From contig JAQFVV010006847.1 of NCBI GenBank assembly GCA_028023455.1, positions 124,001-188,000 on the forward strand: DNA of 64,000 nt, in the 5' to 3' direction. The notes beneath the pieces were generated by a model, which searched no databases, had not been told where the DNA came from, and saw only the letters and a program-made list of their open reading frames with translations. The DNA is from Epiperipatus broadwayi. Taxonomy: Eukaryota > Onychophora > Udeonychophora > Euonychophora > Peripatidae. This document shows positions 39,243-50,499 of the stretch, in pieces; position 1 is the stretch's first letter, and each line of letters begins with the position of its first letter. A program made the position numbers and the translations under genes.

Positions 39243-39900
39243 TCAGAGTGCATTCTTAATTTCCTTTATCTCCTTCTCTGATGTCTCATAATCATATTTA
39301 GCTTTTTCACCTATCTCATAGAGTTGATTTTTAATCTCCCCCTGAGCAGCTTGGATATCTTTAAATTGTCCCTCATGTTTTATTACCTCCTGTTGTGCTA
39401 CTTTTAATATTGACTCGGAGTGCTGAAATTGCTTCTGAATCTGCTGATAGTCCACTTTTATTTTTCTATTGCAAGTGCTCCTTCTCCATGAATGTGTTTA
39501 ACCGATTTTTCATCCTCTATTGTTTTTCAGCTTATTTTTCTAATAGACCCTGCATCATCTTCCAGAATTCTTTGGCTTCTTTCTTTCGTTTTTCAGGCTT
39601 TCCATTCTTAAGCTTCTTTTTTCCATTCTTCTGCTTCTTTTTCTGTTATTCAGCTTGTTCTTTTACTAGACCCTGTATCATCATGAATAACTGGTGGCTA
39701 CCATTAATGACCCCTGGTCATTTGTTCATATTTCCCAATAAACACTCTGTCTCCTTGAATGTAATTTCCAGGCTTAGAATATTCATTGAATTGGCATCCC
39801 TTAGAAAGTATTCTCCCAATTCCCCACTACTGCTTCTATAATCATTTTCTAATTGGTCAGTCTCTTCTGAATCTCTGTGTCCATATTCTGCATTACTTAT
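39243..39900 (-). pseudogene. Coiled-coil N-terminal region of the Ty3/gypsy element
   Basis: The 70-codon frame 39,243-39,455 is almost wholly heptad-like helix (for example EIKNQLYEIGEKAKYDYE). Upstream, Lys/Glu-rich segments repeat a unit like KEFWKMMQGLLEK and WMMIQGLVKEQAE about 100-130 bp apart, with stops between. I take this as an N-terminal gag extension; the position and composition support this but no family motif does. Confidence 0.45.
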
Positions 39901-40156
39901 TTAATATTTTACCATTTTGTTGATATTGCTAATTCTGTAACTCATTATTATTTGCTATGGGATATTCACCTATCTTTTTTCTTCAATTACCCCCATACTA
40001 CCATTGTTCCACCATACCTACCACTTTCTTCCTGCCCTGCCTAACCTATATGATGCCTAACCACTTCATTATTTATGCCTACTCTTCTCCACTACTTGAA
40101 TCTGCCTATATCATTTAAGCTATATATTATAAAACTATTAACTATTAATTCCATTG

Positions 40157-40160
<4 letters not shown>

Positions 40161-40227
<67 letters not shown>
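40161..40227. repeat. (TA)n(CA)n microsatellite at the 3' end of PLE-3
   Basis: About 57 bp of TA followed by ACACACACA, directly bordering the PLE-3 end CATTACAAGCATAAAGC. The same end is followed by TA at 12,331. Confidence 0.95.
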
Positions 40228-40318
40228 TTACAAGCATAAAGCTAAACTAGTCAATATAAAATCAAAACTACCCCAAATCTAAAATTAAACCAGACCAGCA
40301 TAAAATAATATTAAAACA

Positions 40319-40360
40319 CAAACTAAAGTTTCACTGCTACAAGCAGACTTCTCAAGTGTA
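40319..40360 (-). ncRNA. Hammerhead-like motif at the 3' end of PLE-3 (long copy)
   Basis: Minus-strand CTTGAGAAGTCTGC, TTGTA loop, GCAGTGAAAC, CTTTAGTT. The stem CTGC/GCAG and the GAAA are intact. The core strand is UUGAGAA rather than CUGAUGA. Confidence 0.4.
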
Positions 40361-40394
40361 AAGAACAAAAAAACTACACAATATATATATACTA

Positions 40395-40775
40395 TTAAAA
40401 ACTAGCCACAAATCCATTCACTTCCCATCCACCCTTAATATTAAAAGAACTCTTAAATAAGTTATTTGCTTCAGAATAATAAATTTTTAATAATAAAGTC
40501 TCTTTAATTCTTCTTTTGATTTCATTTCTCTCAAAGAAGACAACCTTAGCTTCATCAAAATCAATAGTGTGGCCTGTATTTTTTTCATGGACATACAAAG
40601 CAGAACAAAGATATCTATTTTTAACTCTACTTTTATGAACCTTTATTCTTTCATTTAAAATCAAACTACTCTGACCTATGTAAACCTTCTTACTAAATAA
40701 ACAAGGAATAAAATATACTACACCAGGAATACTTTCTATCAAAAACTTCTTTTGTATTATTTAATAAATTATTCA
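40395..40775 (-). pseudogene. PLE-3 GIY-YIG endonuclease
   Basis: 115 open codons (40,395-40,742). GVVYFIPCLFSKKVYIGQSS holds both strands of the GIY-YIG fold (G-V-V-Y and Y-I-G). They are followed by the catalytic-arginine helix LNERIKVHKSR and the ENTGHTIDF-type H segment (here KNTGHTIDF). The nuclease nicks the target site for insertion. The domain looks complete, but it is out of frame with the RT: one frameshift lies near 40,737 and another near 40,800. Confidence 0.8.
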
Positions 40776-41921
40776 ATGTAACATCTCTTTTCCAAGCAAT
40801 TTTTTTATTTCCAAACAATTTACTATTTCTACACACAATTTTATAAGAAGACATAAAGAAATAAAATCATATTTTCCTTTAACCTTTACATCCTTACAAA
40901 TATTACTATTAAATAAAATACTTTTAACAAATTTATCAGAGTATCTAACACTCAAGTAATCTTTATAAAATTGATATTTCTGAAACAAAGCTACCCCACT
41001 AAAATTATTTAATTTAATATTTCTATGACAATAATTCCCTAAAACAGCTACTTTATGAGATACAGACTGATAGCTATCAGGTATAATTATAGATCTTAAT
41101 TCTTTACTTTTAACTAAATGACTTTCTATATTTCTAATCACCAAAAGATCTAAAAATTTTAACTTACCAAAATCTAACCCTTCTTCTTCTAATACAAATT
41201 TTATAGAATGATCAAAACACTTAAACTCATTCACAAATTCCTCCAATTTATCATTCTCAACTACAAATAAACAATCATCAACATATCTGATAAATAATTT
41301 TACATATAAACAATTCTTTTTAATAATAATCTCCTCTTCCATAAAACTAATATAAACTGAACATACTAAAGGAGAAATAATATAACCTATTTTCCATCCT
41401 TCCTTAATTTTATAAAAATTACGTTTATAAGTAAAATACATAGAATCTTTCAATAACAAAAGCAAATCTTTAATTACCTTAATTTTATTTTTTGATAAAG
41501 AACTTTTCTTAATCAAAACAGACAAAAGAACATCAATACTGCTTAGCCTATTAACAGACTGATACATATTTTCAATATCTAAACTTCCAAATACCCAATT
41601 ACTTTCCATTTTAAAATTATTAATCTTATCAAAAGCCTCAAAAGAAGAAACTGTGTACTGAACAAAATCAACAAATTGTTTTAAAAAATTATTCAAGAAT
41701 CTAGAAATATCCTCTACAACACTACCTATAAAATCAAAAATAAATCTTAAAGGAAAACCATCTTTATGAGTTTTAATATTCACAAACATCTTAGCTGATG
41801 TAAAATCATTAGGATAGCATTTTAAATAATCTACTCTATTAAAATTTTTTAAATTAACCATTTTCTTCATAATATCTATCAATTTTCTTTTAATCAAATT
41901 ACCTGGATTTTTATCTAACAA
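40773..41921 (-). pseudogene. PLE-3 reverse transcriptase
   Basis: An open frame of 382 codons with no stop. In order: fingers motif KTHKDGFPLRFI (residues 50-61), motif A SLDIENMYQSV with catalytic Asp (113-123), motif B region EGWKIGYIISPL (174-185), motif C FIRYVDDCLFVV with YVDD at 213-216, and motif E LKFLDLLV (254-261), then the thumb. The upstream reading frame is continuous a little beyond the listed start (the first codon here is TTG), reaching LNNGKYILLDKNP. All catalytic residues are present. The fusion to the N-terminus and to the nuclease is broken, so the whole protein is not made. Confidence 0.88.
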
Positions 41922-41938
41922 TATATATTTACCATTAT

Positions 41939-42533
41939 TTAATTCTCTACCATTTTCTCTTTGAATTCATCTCCTTTCATAATAACAAACCTACCAGCTT
42001 TGTCTTCACGAGAAATGATTACATCATTAGCAATTAACCTATTTTTAAGATGTTTAATCTCAGCGGGATTAATAACAAATTTTTCTTTCATTTTTAAACT
42101 TTTATTCAAAATCAATTGAATACCAAATTTCTGCTCATCACTCAAATTACTAGATTCCTTTCATAATAACAAACCTACCAGCTTTGTCTTCACGAGAAAT
42201 GATTACATCATTAGCAATTAACCTATTTTTAAGATGTTTAATCTCAGCGGGATTAATAACAAATTTTTCTTTCATTTTTAAACTTTTATTCAAAATCAAT
42301 TGAATACCAAATTTCTGCTCATCACTCAAATTACTAGATTCAATAGACCAAATTGTATCAAAAACTATATTTTTTGAATGAAATGGAACAAAATTAGGGC
42401 CTTTACCAAGAATATCTAAATCTCTATCATTTAACTTCAAATCCGAAAGATTAACAACTCTATCCTCAGAAATCTTATTCTCATACCCTTTACCACTACA
42501 ATAAACTTTATTAACTTTACCAAACAACCACAT
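41939..42533 (-). pseudogene. PLE-3 N-terminal region, partly duplicated
   Basis: The frame 42,150-42,533 (127 codons) starts the protein: LSDLKLNDRDLDILGKGPNF is the characteristic PLE N-terminal block, and SREDKAGRFVIMKG the second. The second block then appears again in 41,939-42,145 because 184 bp are duplicated. As 184 is not a multiple of three, the copy shifts the frame. A further one-base shift lies near 41,945. Confidence 0.8.
41973..42341. repeat. Exact 184-bp tandem duplication inside PLE-3
   Basis: Copies 41,973-42,157 and 42,157-42,341 (offset 184) look identical base for base by eye, bounded by CCTTTCATAATAAC and ACTAGATTC. It is either a very recent event or an assembly artefact. 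Confidence 0.9.
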
Positions 42534-42560
42534 TAACTTTTTTTCATATTTTTTACAATA

Positions 42561-43559
42561 GAAATTTCACATATTCTGTCTAAATTATTTAATTTGAATT
42601 TTTTATGGGACCATTGTAAGCCCATTAATGTCAAATGTGATATCAAATGCAATTTAATGAAATGAGTTAAATTAAACTGCATTCATTTCCTAGTTTCTGT
42701 TAAACTGAGATCTGGGACTAAGCTTCTAAGATAATGAAATTATGCCTGCTTAAAAATTATATGATGTCACCTTTCCCTTAGGGAATGATTTTATGCATTT
42801 AATTTCTACTTGATGACTGTGAATAAGGTTCCAAAGTTATAACCTTAAAATTGAATCATAATCAATTATAACAAAGCATGTTAGAATGAATCCCCCTCAA
42901 ACACTAGTCTCATAGAAAGCCCTAGTCATATTTGCTGATCATCTACCTGATATAATCATGATAACATAATATACTTTATTTGGCTGTATCAGACACATTT
43001 TATTATAACACTCCAAATTTTAAACATATCCAAAATACTTGTCTGACAAATGAGAAATCTATGATAAATGAGGTTTTTGCTAAATTAATTATTTGAAAAT
43101 AAATGTATTTCAAAAAATACAGTAAAATGTACTAAATCCCATTAGCACATGTACTTACATTAATTTTCTCCAGGTTTTAGAATGACTAGGATGAGAAAAA
43201 TGTTGCTGTTAACTGAAATATGACATTTGGATCCTCTTGGAAGCCTTAAAAATGAGCAGGGTAATTCCTAATATCCACTTAATAAGTTCCTGCCATTGTC
43301 ACTGTTATTGCTACATGATTATTCATATAGTGTATGAACATGGATGAGCTGATCACTAACATGTATTATCAAGGAAGTGTTTATTGGCTTTGTACATCTG
43401 AGTTTAAGATCAAGAAACACAAAGGACGAGCTTTTAATTGCCTATCCCTTGAGGTTTTTGAAGGCAGAAAGAATGTATGTATAAATGAAATATTTTTCCT
43501 AATAGATATTTATAATTTTGACATTCAAAAATAAATTATAGTCTTTATTTTCAGGAGCT
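42561..43559. other. Non-coding stretch
   Basis: About 1 kb, AT-rich, with no recognised repeat. The 66-codon frame 43,334-43,534 has no motif I can identify. Confidence 0.45.
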
Positions 43560-43665
43560 ATAAAATCTCCAACCAAAGCAGCAGTTTTGGGCCATAAGCA
43601 AAAAGTGCTAAGTATTCTCTGATTGCTGATACAGGTGTCAACTTGATGACAATAAGATTGCAAGA
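43560..43665 (+). pseudogene. 5' fragment of an RTE-like LINE, interrupted by an L1-like LINE
   Basis: The sequence ATGACAATAAGATTGCAAGA at its end continues directly into the RTE endonuclease coding at 46,925 once the L1-like insertion is removed. It encodes the start of the helix before DIKWDIIGF. The 5' limit is uncertain. Confidence 0.55.
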
Positions 43666-44338
43666 CCACAGGATTTACTCCACTTTGTCCACCTTAGGTC
43701 TTTTCAAGTTCTCTACCACCCTGACTTCTGCTGAAGGAGTTGCCATCCTCATTAATAAATGTGCCCCTCTTTCTATCTTTTTCATCATACATATTGACAC
43801 TCATTCTATCATCTTGGAGGTGCAATTTAGGTAATTCAGAAGTTTCATGATTTATTTATATCTGCCCTCCAATGACAATGACACCCTCATTAAATCTACA
43901 ATTCACCGAATCAACAATATCACAACTTCCTCTTCTCTCCCCATTCTTCTTCTGGGTGACTTCAATATGGGCTACCAGTCCTTCACAAACAAATATCTGC
44001 ATCTCTTCTCCAGGAGCTTAATGTGTGGCCAGGGCTTTTTCCCAGACCATGCTTACTCTTTCTACACTCATAAGCATCAGACCCTCATTGATCTAACATT
44101 CTACTCTCCTGATCTCCATTTCATGATTGAATCAGCCCAACCCCACACCATACCTTTTTCAGATCACAAGGCATTACATCTCTCCCTTGACATTAACTCT
44201 GGTTCTCCAATAAACCTTGGCCTCAGAAGAACAATAAGATTCTTCAACAAACAAAATACACATATAGCACTGATTTCAGAAATTTATATATACCTCCATA
44301 AAATCAATATCCTTCAAATGGAGCCCATCTCTGCATAG
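43666..44338 (+). pseudogene. AP-like endonuclease of the L1/Tx1-like LINE (truncated)
   Basis: The apurinic-type endonuclease that nicks the target. It shows EGVAILINK, then (43,847-44,338) PILLLGDFNMG with the catalytic D-x-N, TLIDLTFYSPDL and the final catalytic FSDHKALHLSLD with S-D-H. The first part, with the early catalytic Asn and Glu, is missing through 5' truncation. One in-frame TAA at 43,832-43,834 and a frameshift near 44,340 also break it. Confidence 0.8.
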
Positions 44339-44346
44339 TTCCATTT

Positions 44347-45727
44347 GTGGAAATCCTGCGAGCTGCCATCCACAAATACACCTGGAATTCCCAAGGGCCA
44401 CTCAAGTTGCTGGCTTCCATGGACAAAATTTCAGAGCAACTAAATGATCAGGAGACTGGGCCATTAGACATTAGCACCATCATTCAACTGAAACTTCAAT
44501 ACCATGATGCTCAAATGGCCTTGGCTAAGTACATCTCTGTCAAATGCACCCAAAGGTATGTGGGGAATTAGCATTGTTGGACCAGAAGTTACCTGGGGTG
44601 GGATCTTGGTCCCCACAGGAAGCAAACCACCCCCTCATCCATCACGATCAGCAACAAATCCTACATAGGTCAGGAATTGCTCTTTCATTTGAGAAACCAT
44701 TACAATCACATGCTTTTCAAAGCTGACATCCCTCCTTTCACTATGCCATCAACCTTGCATGTTGGTTCTGATCCTGACATCACCCAGGCCATGCTACTTA
44801 ACAAACTGAAAAGCTTTCCTGACCATGTCCACCCTGGTCCTCATGCTATCCTTAAGTTTCTTCTCCACCTAAGTCAGTTCACCATCTCCATTACTCTCAA
44901 CATGATCACCAAGCTGGCCTCAGGTGCTTACATCATCAAGGGTCTCTATCCAGTAACATTAGTCTTTTCCCTTAACAAAGATCGGCCACCTACTGAGATT
45001 AAGAGTCTTAGGCCCATTTTGATGACCCATCTGCTCATAAAACTGATTGAGTCTACCATTAAAGTCACTAGAACAATTCATAGTTTCTGCCCTTTCTGCC
45101 TCACAGTTTTCTTGTAAAGGGTGCTCCACTCTTGGGGCTGCCACACTCTTTAAAATAACCACCAAGCATGTTAGACAGTCTTGAAATAGCAGGCCCATCA
45201 CTGTCCAACTAGATATCCAGGTAGCCTTTGACTCTGTTAGGCTCGACCTGCTCCTTGGTGTCCTCAGAAACCTGAATATCCCAGAGTCCATTCTGTCCAT
45301 CCTCCACAATCTCCTGTCCAACTGTGGAATCCTAGTTAGCCTGGATGGGAAAATTGCCCCTGGCTTTACACCCAACATATCGATCCCTCAGGGCTCTCCA
45401 CTGAGCACTTTGTTGTTCACTGTATTTCTGAATCTCCTTTTGTTCAGGCTAAAACATGACCTTCCTGGCATCTTCATTCCTGCACTGAGCAAAAGCATCA
45501 AATGCCTTGCTTATGTAGATGATGAGGTTGTCTTCCTTTCCTCAATTGATCTCATTCCCAGGCTTCAACAGATCCTCACCTGGTACTCCAATACATACCG
45601 GTTGAAATTTAGCTGTGATAAATCAGCAGCCTGGCAACTTTCAACTGGTAAACAAAGCCTTCCACCTTTAATGCCAAGCCACACAACTTCCTCAGATTCC
45701 CCCTCATGCTGTTTCCTAGGGACGTGA
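44347..45727 (+). pseudogene. Reverse transcriptase of the L1/Tx1-like LINE
   Basis: After a spacer (44,347-44,571), the RT starts in 44,677-45,117: DHVHPGPHAILKFLL is the P-G-P block, and LNKDRPPTEIKSLRPILM the Lys/RPI motif 2. A frameshift follows near 45,117. Then ITVQLDIQVAFDSV (motif A), IPQGSPLSTLLFTVFLN (motif B) and CLAYVDDEVVFL (motif C, YVDD at 45,512-45,523) lie in one frame to 45,727. Most LINEs have YADD or FADD, so Val is a small oddity. All catalytic residues remain, but the gene is broken. Confidence 0.85.
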
Positions 45728-45769
45728 GGGTTCAGGTCCAAACCACACTCTATCAAAGCATATCATCCA

Positions 45770-46650
45770 CCCTTACTGCTATCACAGGCATCTAGTGTTT
45801 CCTAAAATAGCATACTACCTCCCCATTGTTCTACCTACACATTCCTTTATATCCAAAATTAACTCCCATTTGCACCTGTTTTCTCTGGGGAAGAAAGGTG
45901 GTGGCCATTATCCTAAGAACAACTTGTTTTCCTAAAAACCTCAATGGGTTGGGCCTGCACTCCATCGACACTCGTCTGATCCAGAAATCTTACATTATCC
46001 CCACCCTCCTAAGTCACTTCCCTGCCAATCTTGTGCATATCATTATCATACCCACTGGCAATTCTCCTCCCAATGGCAGGCCTAGGTCATGGGTCTCACT
46101 TATTGCCAACATCCTACAAAAGGCTGGCTTTGCTATACCATCCGTCAACAGCAAACTAAAGTACTGGAAGGTTTTCAACCAGACCGCAGACTTCTCCATT
46201 TTGTCCCCTACCTTTCTTGGATTTACCAATGGCCAACTAATCTGCAAATTCAAAAGATGATCCCTTGAAGCAAAATTCCTTGATTTTCTCTTCAAAATAA
46301 ATCTTCACTCCCTTCCCACAAATCAATTTTTGGTGAACCATAGGGGTTTCACCAAGATCTCTCTCATATGCCAGCTCTGTAAAACTGACAATGAAACTAT
46401 CCACCACTTCCTACTTAAATGTTCTTTTCTGCTTAGCATGAGAAATGTCATCAATTCCTACCTTTCCTCACACAGAAATACCATCTTCAACCTCCAAGAA
46501 TCCATAGAAACAGTGGTCTTTGCAGTTATTAGACTGTCAATTTTTCTCATCTATCCTCTCTGGTCGCTCCGATGTGCCATCATCCCTGACCAGAGAGTAC
46601 ATTCAGTAAATCAAAAGCTCTTGGACTTAATTCACACACTCAAAACCTGA
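45770..46650 (+). pseudogene. C-terminal region of the L1/Tx1-like LINE ORF2 with a zinc-knuckle
   Basis: FLWGRKVV and LNGLGLHSIDTRLIQKS (45,826-46,260) match the thumb-adjacent segment of L1-type LINEs. The frame 46,330-46,650 has CQLCKTDNETIHHFLLKC, the C-x2-C-x8-H-x4-C finger typical of L1/Tx1-type ORF2 C-termini. A frameshift near 46,260 separates the two parts. There is no RNase H. Confidence 0.75.
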
Positions 46651-46924
46651 TACACCAAACTATCCCTACCTCCACTCCTCACAGACACTTGGGAAATCCT
46701 CCAACTCCCTCCTCAGCCTCTGCCATAGGACTCCATCACAAAGACATGCTCTTCTAACCAGCCTGAACTACACACCATTTTCCCTCTCCACTTTCCATTT
46801 CCTTTTACATGTATCATCCCCTCTTACTAGTTTGTTCCTGAAATTTTATTTGTTTCGCTGTATCTGTTTTTTTCTTGATGAATAAACATCTCATCACCGA
46901 GAAAAAAAAAGAAAGATTGCAAGA

Positions 46925-48345
46925 ATTGAAAAAAAAACTATTGGATATTAAATGGGACATTATTGGATTTTGTGAAATTAAAAAAAGATAGAAACAATTT
47001 ATTTAAAAAGTAAACATGTACTATACAACAAAGGCACACATATTGGAATGCAAATGGAATAGAATTCATTGTAAATAAAAAGTAGAGGAACAATATTAAG
47101 TAGATTGATGGCGTATTTATGGTGTAATAATTATTCAATTTAATAGCATTTATGTTTTCACCCCAACAATTCCTTATTATGAGAAAGAAGTATTTTTACA
47201 TGGATCTACCAAACACTTTTGATCAGACCAAAAACATTTTAAAATTATCACGGGCTACATTAATGTTAGAACTGGTAAATAATTGAAAGAAAAATGTGCT
47301 ATAGATAAATTTGGTTTTGGTGATAGAAATGAGAAAGAATATATGCATGTGGAATTTGCAAAAAATAAAAACTTTATATTGTGATTTTTTTTTTTTGAGG
47401 AAAATATTAATCAAAAATGGATCTAGAATCCCCAAAATGAAAGTAAAGCAGAACTGGATCAAATATTCACTAACAGAAAATTTTTACCTGAAGATTGCAA
47501 TATTTTTAAAAAATTCAACACGGGAAATGATAATCGATTATTGAAATGTAGTATATGTAATTGCAAAACTAGAAGTCAAAAATTATTAAAAAAACAATTT
47601 TATAGTTAATATTCTTAATCTTCAGAAACATTCTAATGAATTTAAATTAGAATTTGCAAATGATTGTCAAATATTAACAGACTTTGAATATGAATCAATT
47701 TTTTTATGAAATCAATAAAAAGATAATGGATACATTTTTTAAAAATACAACAAGGGTAACTAGTACAAAAACATAATTGACCAGTAAAGTTTTTACTGCG
47801 AGAAAATAATTTATAAAAAAAGAAGGGATATAAAACTATATAAAAATGATGCATTAAAAAAGATTCACTATCTTGAATTTTGTAAAGTAGTATGAAAAAA
47901 ATTGAAATTGTGACCTCTAAAAAAAGTTATAAGCAAGAAAAAACTCAAGACATTACAAAATTTGTCAAGTAGTTCTATCAGGAATTACATAACCATAATT
48001 CTAATAACTATTATATTATCGAAATTGTTCAGGATTTTAAATGAAGAAGGATGATATGCAATTAAATTTATAAAAAAGGAGAAAACTCCAGGTAATGATG
48101 GCATTATAAGTGATATCTTTAAAAAAGCAGTTGAAGAAATAGAAACTTTTGGGGCAAGTTATATATCAAATGTCTAAATGATAAAATGTATGAGATGATT
48201 TGAAAAATGTAATATTAATATTTAATAAGTGTGATAAGGAAAATATTAGAAATTACAAACATATCAGTCTTTTATCAGATCTATAATTTTTTAATCAAAA
48301 TAAATGCAACTCATTTATAGCATAGCCACATATTGAGAAAAGTTA
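46925..48345 (+). pseudogene. RTE-like LINE: endonuclease and first part of the RT
   Basis: Continuing from 43,665, the translation begins LKKKLLDIKWDIIGFCEIKK, the start of an RTE-type AP endonuclease. Further pieces appear in different frames, such as KFGFGDRNERGYM, GNDNRLLKCSICNCKTRSQK and then YRPISL-like NYKHISLLSD near 48,250. Stops are very frequent, so this is an old copy. Confidence 0.6.
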
Positions 48346-48986
48346 TAGAAATGACCAAAAATATGACTTACCATTATGCTGCTTTGGATTTGTAGATGAT
48401 GAAGTGGCATTTGTTCTATAAACATTTCTTCAGTTTTTAATGCATTATATTATGAACATTGTAGACCCAAGCTATTATGTCATATTATAACAAATGTTTA
48501 TAAAATGCAACAGCAACAATTAGATTACATAATGATATTTAAAAGATTAATATTGAGAAAGGGGTACTTACATATTAGACCTGCAACATGGAAGAGATGA
48601 TAGGCCTTTTCACATCTGGAATAAATGTGTAAACTTGCAATCACATCAGGTAAACCTTGCAATGTTATCTGACCCAAAATATGACTTACCATTATGCTGC
48701 TTTGGATTTGTAGATGATGAAGTAGCATTTGAATCTATAAACATTTCTTCAGTTTTTAATGCATTACATTATGAACATTGTAGACCCAAGCTATTATGTC
48801 ATATTATAACAAATGGTTATAAAATGTAACAGCAACAATTAGATTACATAATGATATTTAAAAGATTAATATTGAGTAAGGGGTACTTACATAATAGACC
48901 TGCAACATGGAAGAGATGATAGGCCTTTTCACATCTGGGATAAATGTGTAAACTTGCAATCACATCAGATAAACCATGGTTGGAGG
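48345..48986 (+). repeat. 318-bp tandem duplication within the RTE-like LINE
   Basis: Two copies, about 48,345-48,660 and 48,663-48,980, at an offset of 318 bp and differing at a few positions. Each encodes LPLCCFGFVDDEVAFE..INISSVFNAL, the RT motif A region, followed by a non-RT segment with AGACCTGCAACATGGAAGAG. The duplicated segment has lost downstream RT motifs. Confidence 0.7.
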
Positions 48987-49261
48987 ATTCAAGAATTTCA
49001 TTTTTAAATGGTGATCCACTTTATTTATAGTTGGACTCACAAATTAAGCTCTATAGAATGGGGAAAATTAGAGCTTGGCTTAGCAGATAAAATCATAAGA
49101 ATAACTATATGTAGAAAGTTTGTACCACTGCTGTGTTTTTTTGTGATAATTTTACACTCTCAGTTATTGTCCAGATTTTATTTTGATAGCATCTTTAGTG
49201 CTGTCAATTGCATTTTAAAACTTTTTTATTTCATTTATATTCATAGTTTTGATTCAATGAT

Positions 49262-49900
49262 TTATTTCAATTGTTGGAAGGCCTATAAAAGTACTAAATT
49301 ACTAAGTGTTGATTATGATCATATTTGAGTGAACCATAAATACAATCACATGTTAGTAAGTGAGCATTTTGGGAAAAAATAAAAATTTTACTTTTAATCT
49401 CCATTTTGGGAAAAAAAATTACCTACTTAAAATAAAGTAGAACTGAAAAATTAATTGTTTCATTTTGACAACTCCTGTTATATATTACATGCACTGCATG
49501 TGAATATTTTATGGTATATTCTGAATATTGCAAGGCCTATAAAGGTGCTGAATTACTAACTGCTGATTACAATTATTTTCAGGTGAACCACAAATACAAT
49601 AATGTTGGCAATATAGAGACTATGATTATGAAGCAACAAGGACTCTGAAAGTGCTTAGTCTGATAAAATTATAATATAAAAAAACCTACAAATTATTATA
49701 TAAAAGTTTCACGGCAATGCAGCAGCATATTATTAATAACATGTTAAGTAAATGTGCATTTTGGAAAAATAAAAATTTTACTTTTCTCCATTTGGAGAAA
49801 AAAGTTTATCTACTTAAAATAAAATAGAACTGGAAAATTTATTGTTTCATCATGACATTTCCTCTTATGTGTTACACAATAAGTACTGTATGTGTACATT
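49262..49900. repeat. Two-unit tandem repeat with an internal insertion in the second unit
   Basis: Unit 1 (about 49,262-49,510) and unit 2 (about 49,520-49,890) share GGCCTATAAA, GTGAACCA.AAATACAAT, a TTTTGGAAAAA-AATAAAAATTTTAC block and GTAGAACTG.AAAATT. Unit 2 carries about 135 extra bases between AAATACAAT and ACATGTTA. It may be part of the 3' region of the neighbouring LINE remnants. Confidence 0.6.
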
Positions 49901-50499
49901 TTACAATTTTTTGATACTATTTTAGACTATTTTTGTAATTTAGTAATAGTTTCATCTATATTTAAAGTAAACTTTGGGAATTCCATAATTGGGTTATCAT
50001 ACTTTATATATTTTTGTATGGCACTTCAATATTTTTACTATTGTTAAAAATGTATTTTTTAAGATGAAATATTTTGGTGAAATTCATATTTTTAGTATTG
50101 TTATAAATTAACATTCCATATCATATTTTATATTTTTTGTGTCAAAGTCATATTTTCAGTATTGTTAAAAATGTACAATCACATTTTACATGGTAAGATT
50201 TTTGTAGTTTACTAATTGTTTTAGTATTATCCCTGCAATACATATTAGACCTGCAGTGCCTTTTTACATATGCATTCAGGCTGCACATAACTTTGTAAAT
50301 TTAGTGAAAATATCATATACATGTGATTCATTTTGACAAATTTATCATTTGAAGTATGTAGAAGATCCAAGTATACATGTTATTGTGGTCAACTAAAAAG
50401 ATTACCAAGTTGTCAGCAGCATGATATAAATGTGAAAAGTACTGCAGATTTAATATGTGTTGTAGTCTAATACATAAGTGCCTAGAAAAGTATATAATA
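49901..50499. other. AT-rich non-coding sequence with short dispersed repeats
   Basis: TATTGTTAAAAATGTA-type segments recur near 50,038, 50,098 and 50,160. No frame is open. Confidence 0.4.

Larger units (their letters stand above)
35100..40020 (-). mobile_element. Decayed Ty3/gypsy retrotransposon
   Basis: From right to left (its own 5' to 3') it has a coiled-coil-rich region, gag, aspartic protease, RT, RNase H and integrase, the gag-PR-RT-RH-IN order that defines Ty3/gypsy. All parts are broken by stops and frameshifts. I could not find LTRs at either end, so the limits are approximate. It is related through gag to the giant-LTR element at 23.9-32.0 kb. Confidence 0.8.
40228..42560 (-). 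mobile_element. PLE-3 long copy
   Basis: Nearly complete PLE of about 2.3 kb. On the minus strand it has the N-terminal region (42,150-42,533 and its duplicate), RT (40,773-41,921), GIY-YIG nuclease (40,395-40,742) and a 3' repeat shared with the short copy at 11.65-12.33 kb. It is the best-preserved PLE in the window. It is disabled by a 184-bp duplication and at least three small frameshifts. Confidence 0.85.
43654..46924 (+). mobile_element. 5'-truncated L1/Tx1-like LINE with a 12-bp target-site duplication
   Basis: AAGATTGCAAGA occurs at 43,654-43,665 and 46,913-46,924, flanking 3,247 bp that end in a poly-A stretch (46,902-46,912) after an AATAAA signal (46,880). The body is visibly richer in C and G than its surroundings. 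Its 5' end falls inside the endonuclease, so it is truncated by incomplete reverse transcription. The insertion splits an RTE-like LINE. Confidence 0.85.

Noticed and set aside
39395-39841. 148-codon plus-strand Phe/Ser-rich frame
   Set aside because: Antisense shadow of the Lys/Glu-rich coiled-coil region of the gypsy element.
44959-45378. 139-codon minus-strand frame
   Set aside because: It lies opposite the reverse transcriptase of the L1/Tx1-like LINE and shows no family motif. It is a shadow frame.
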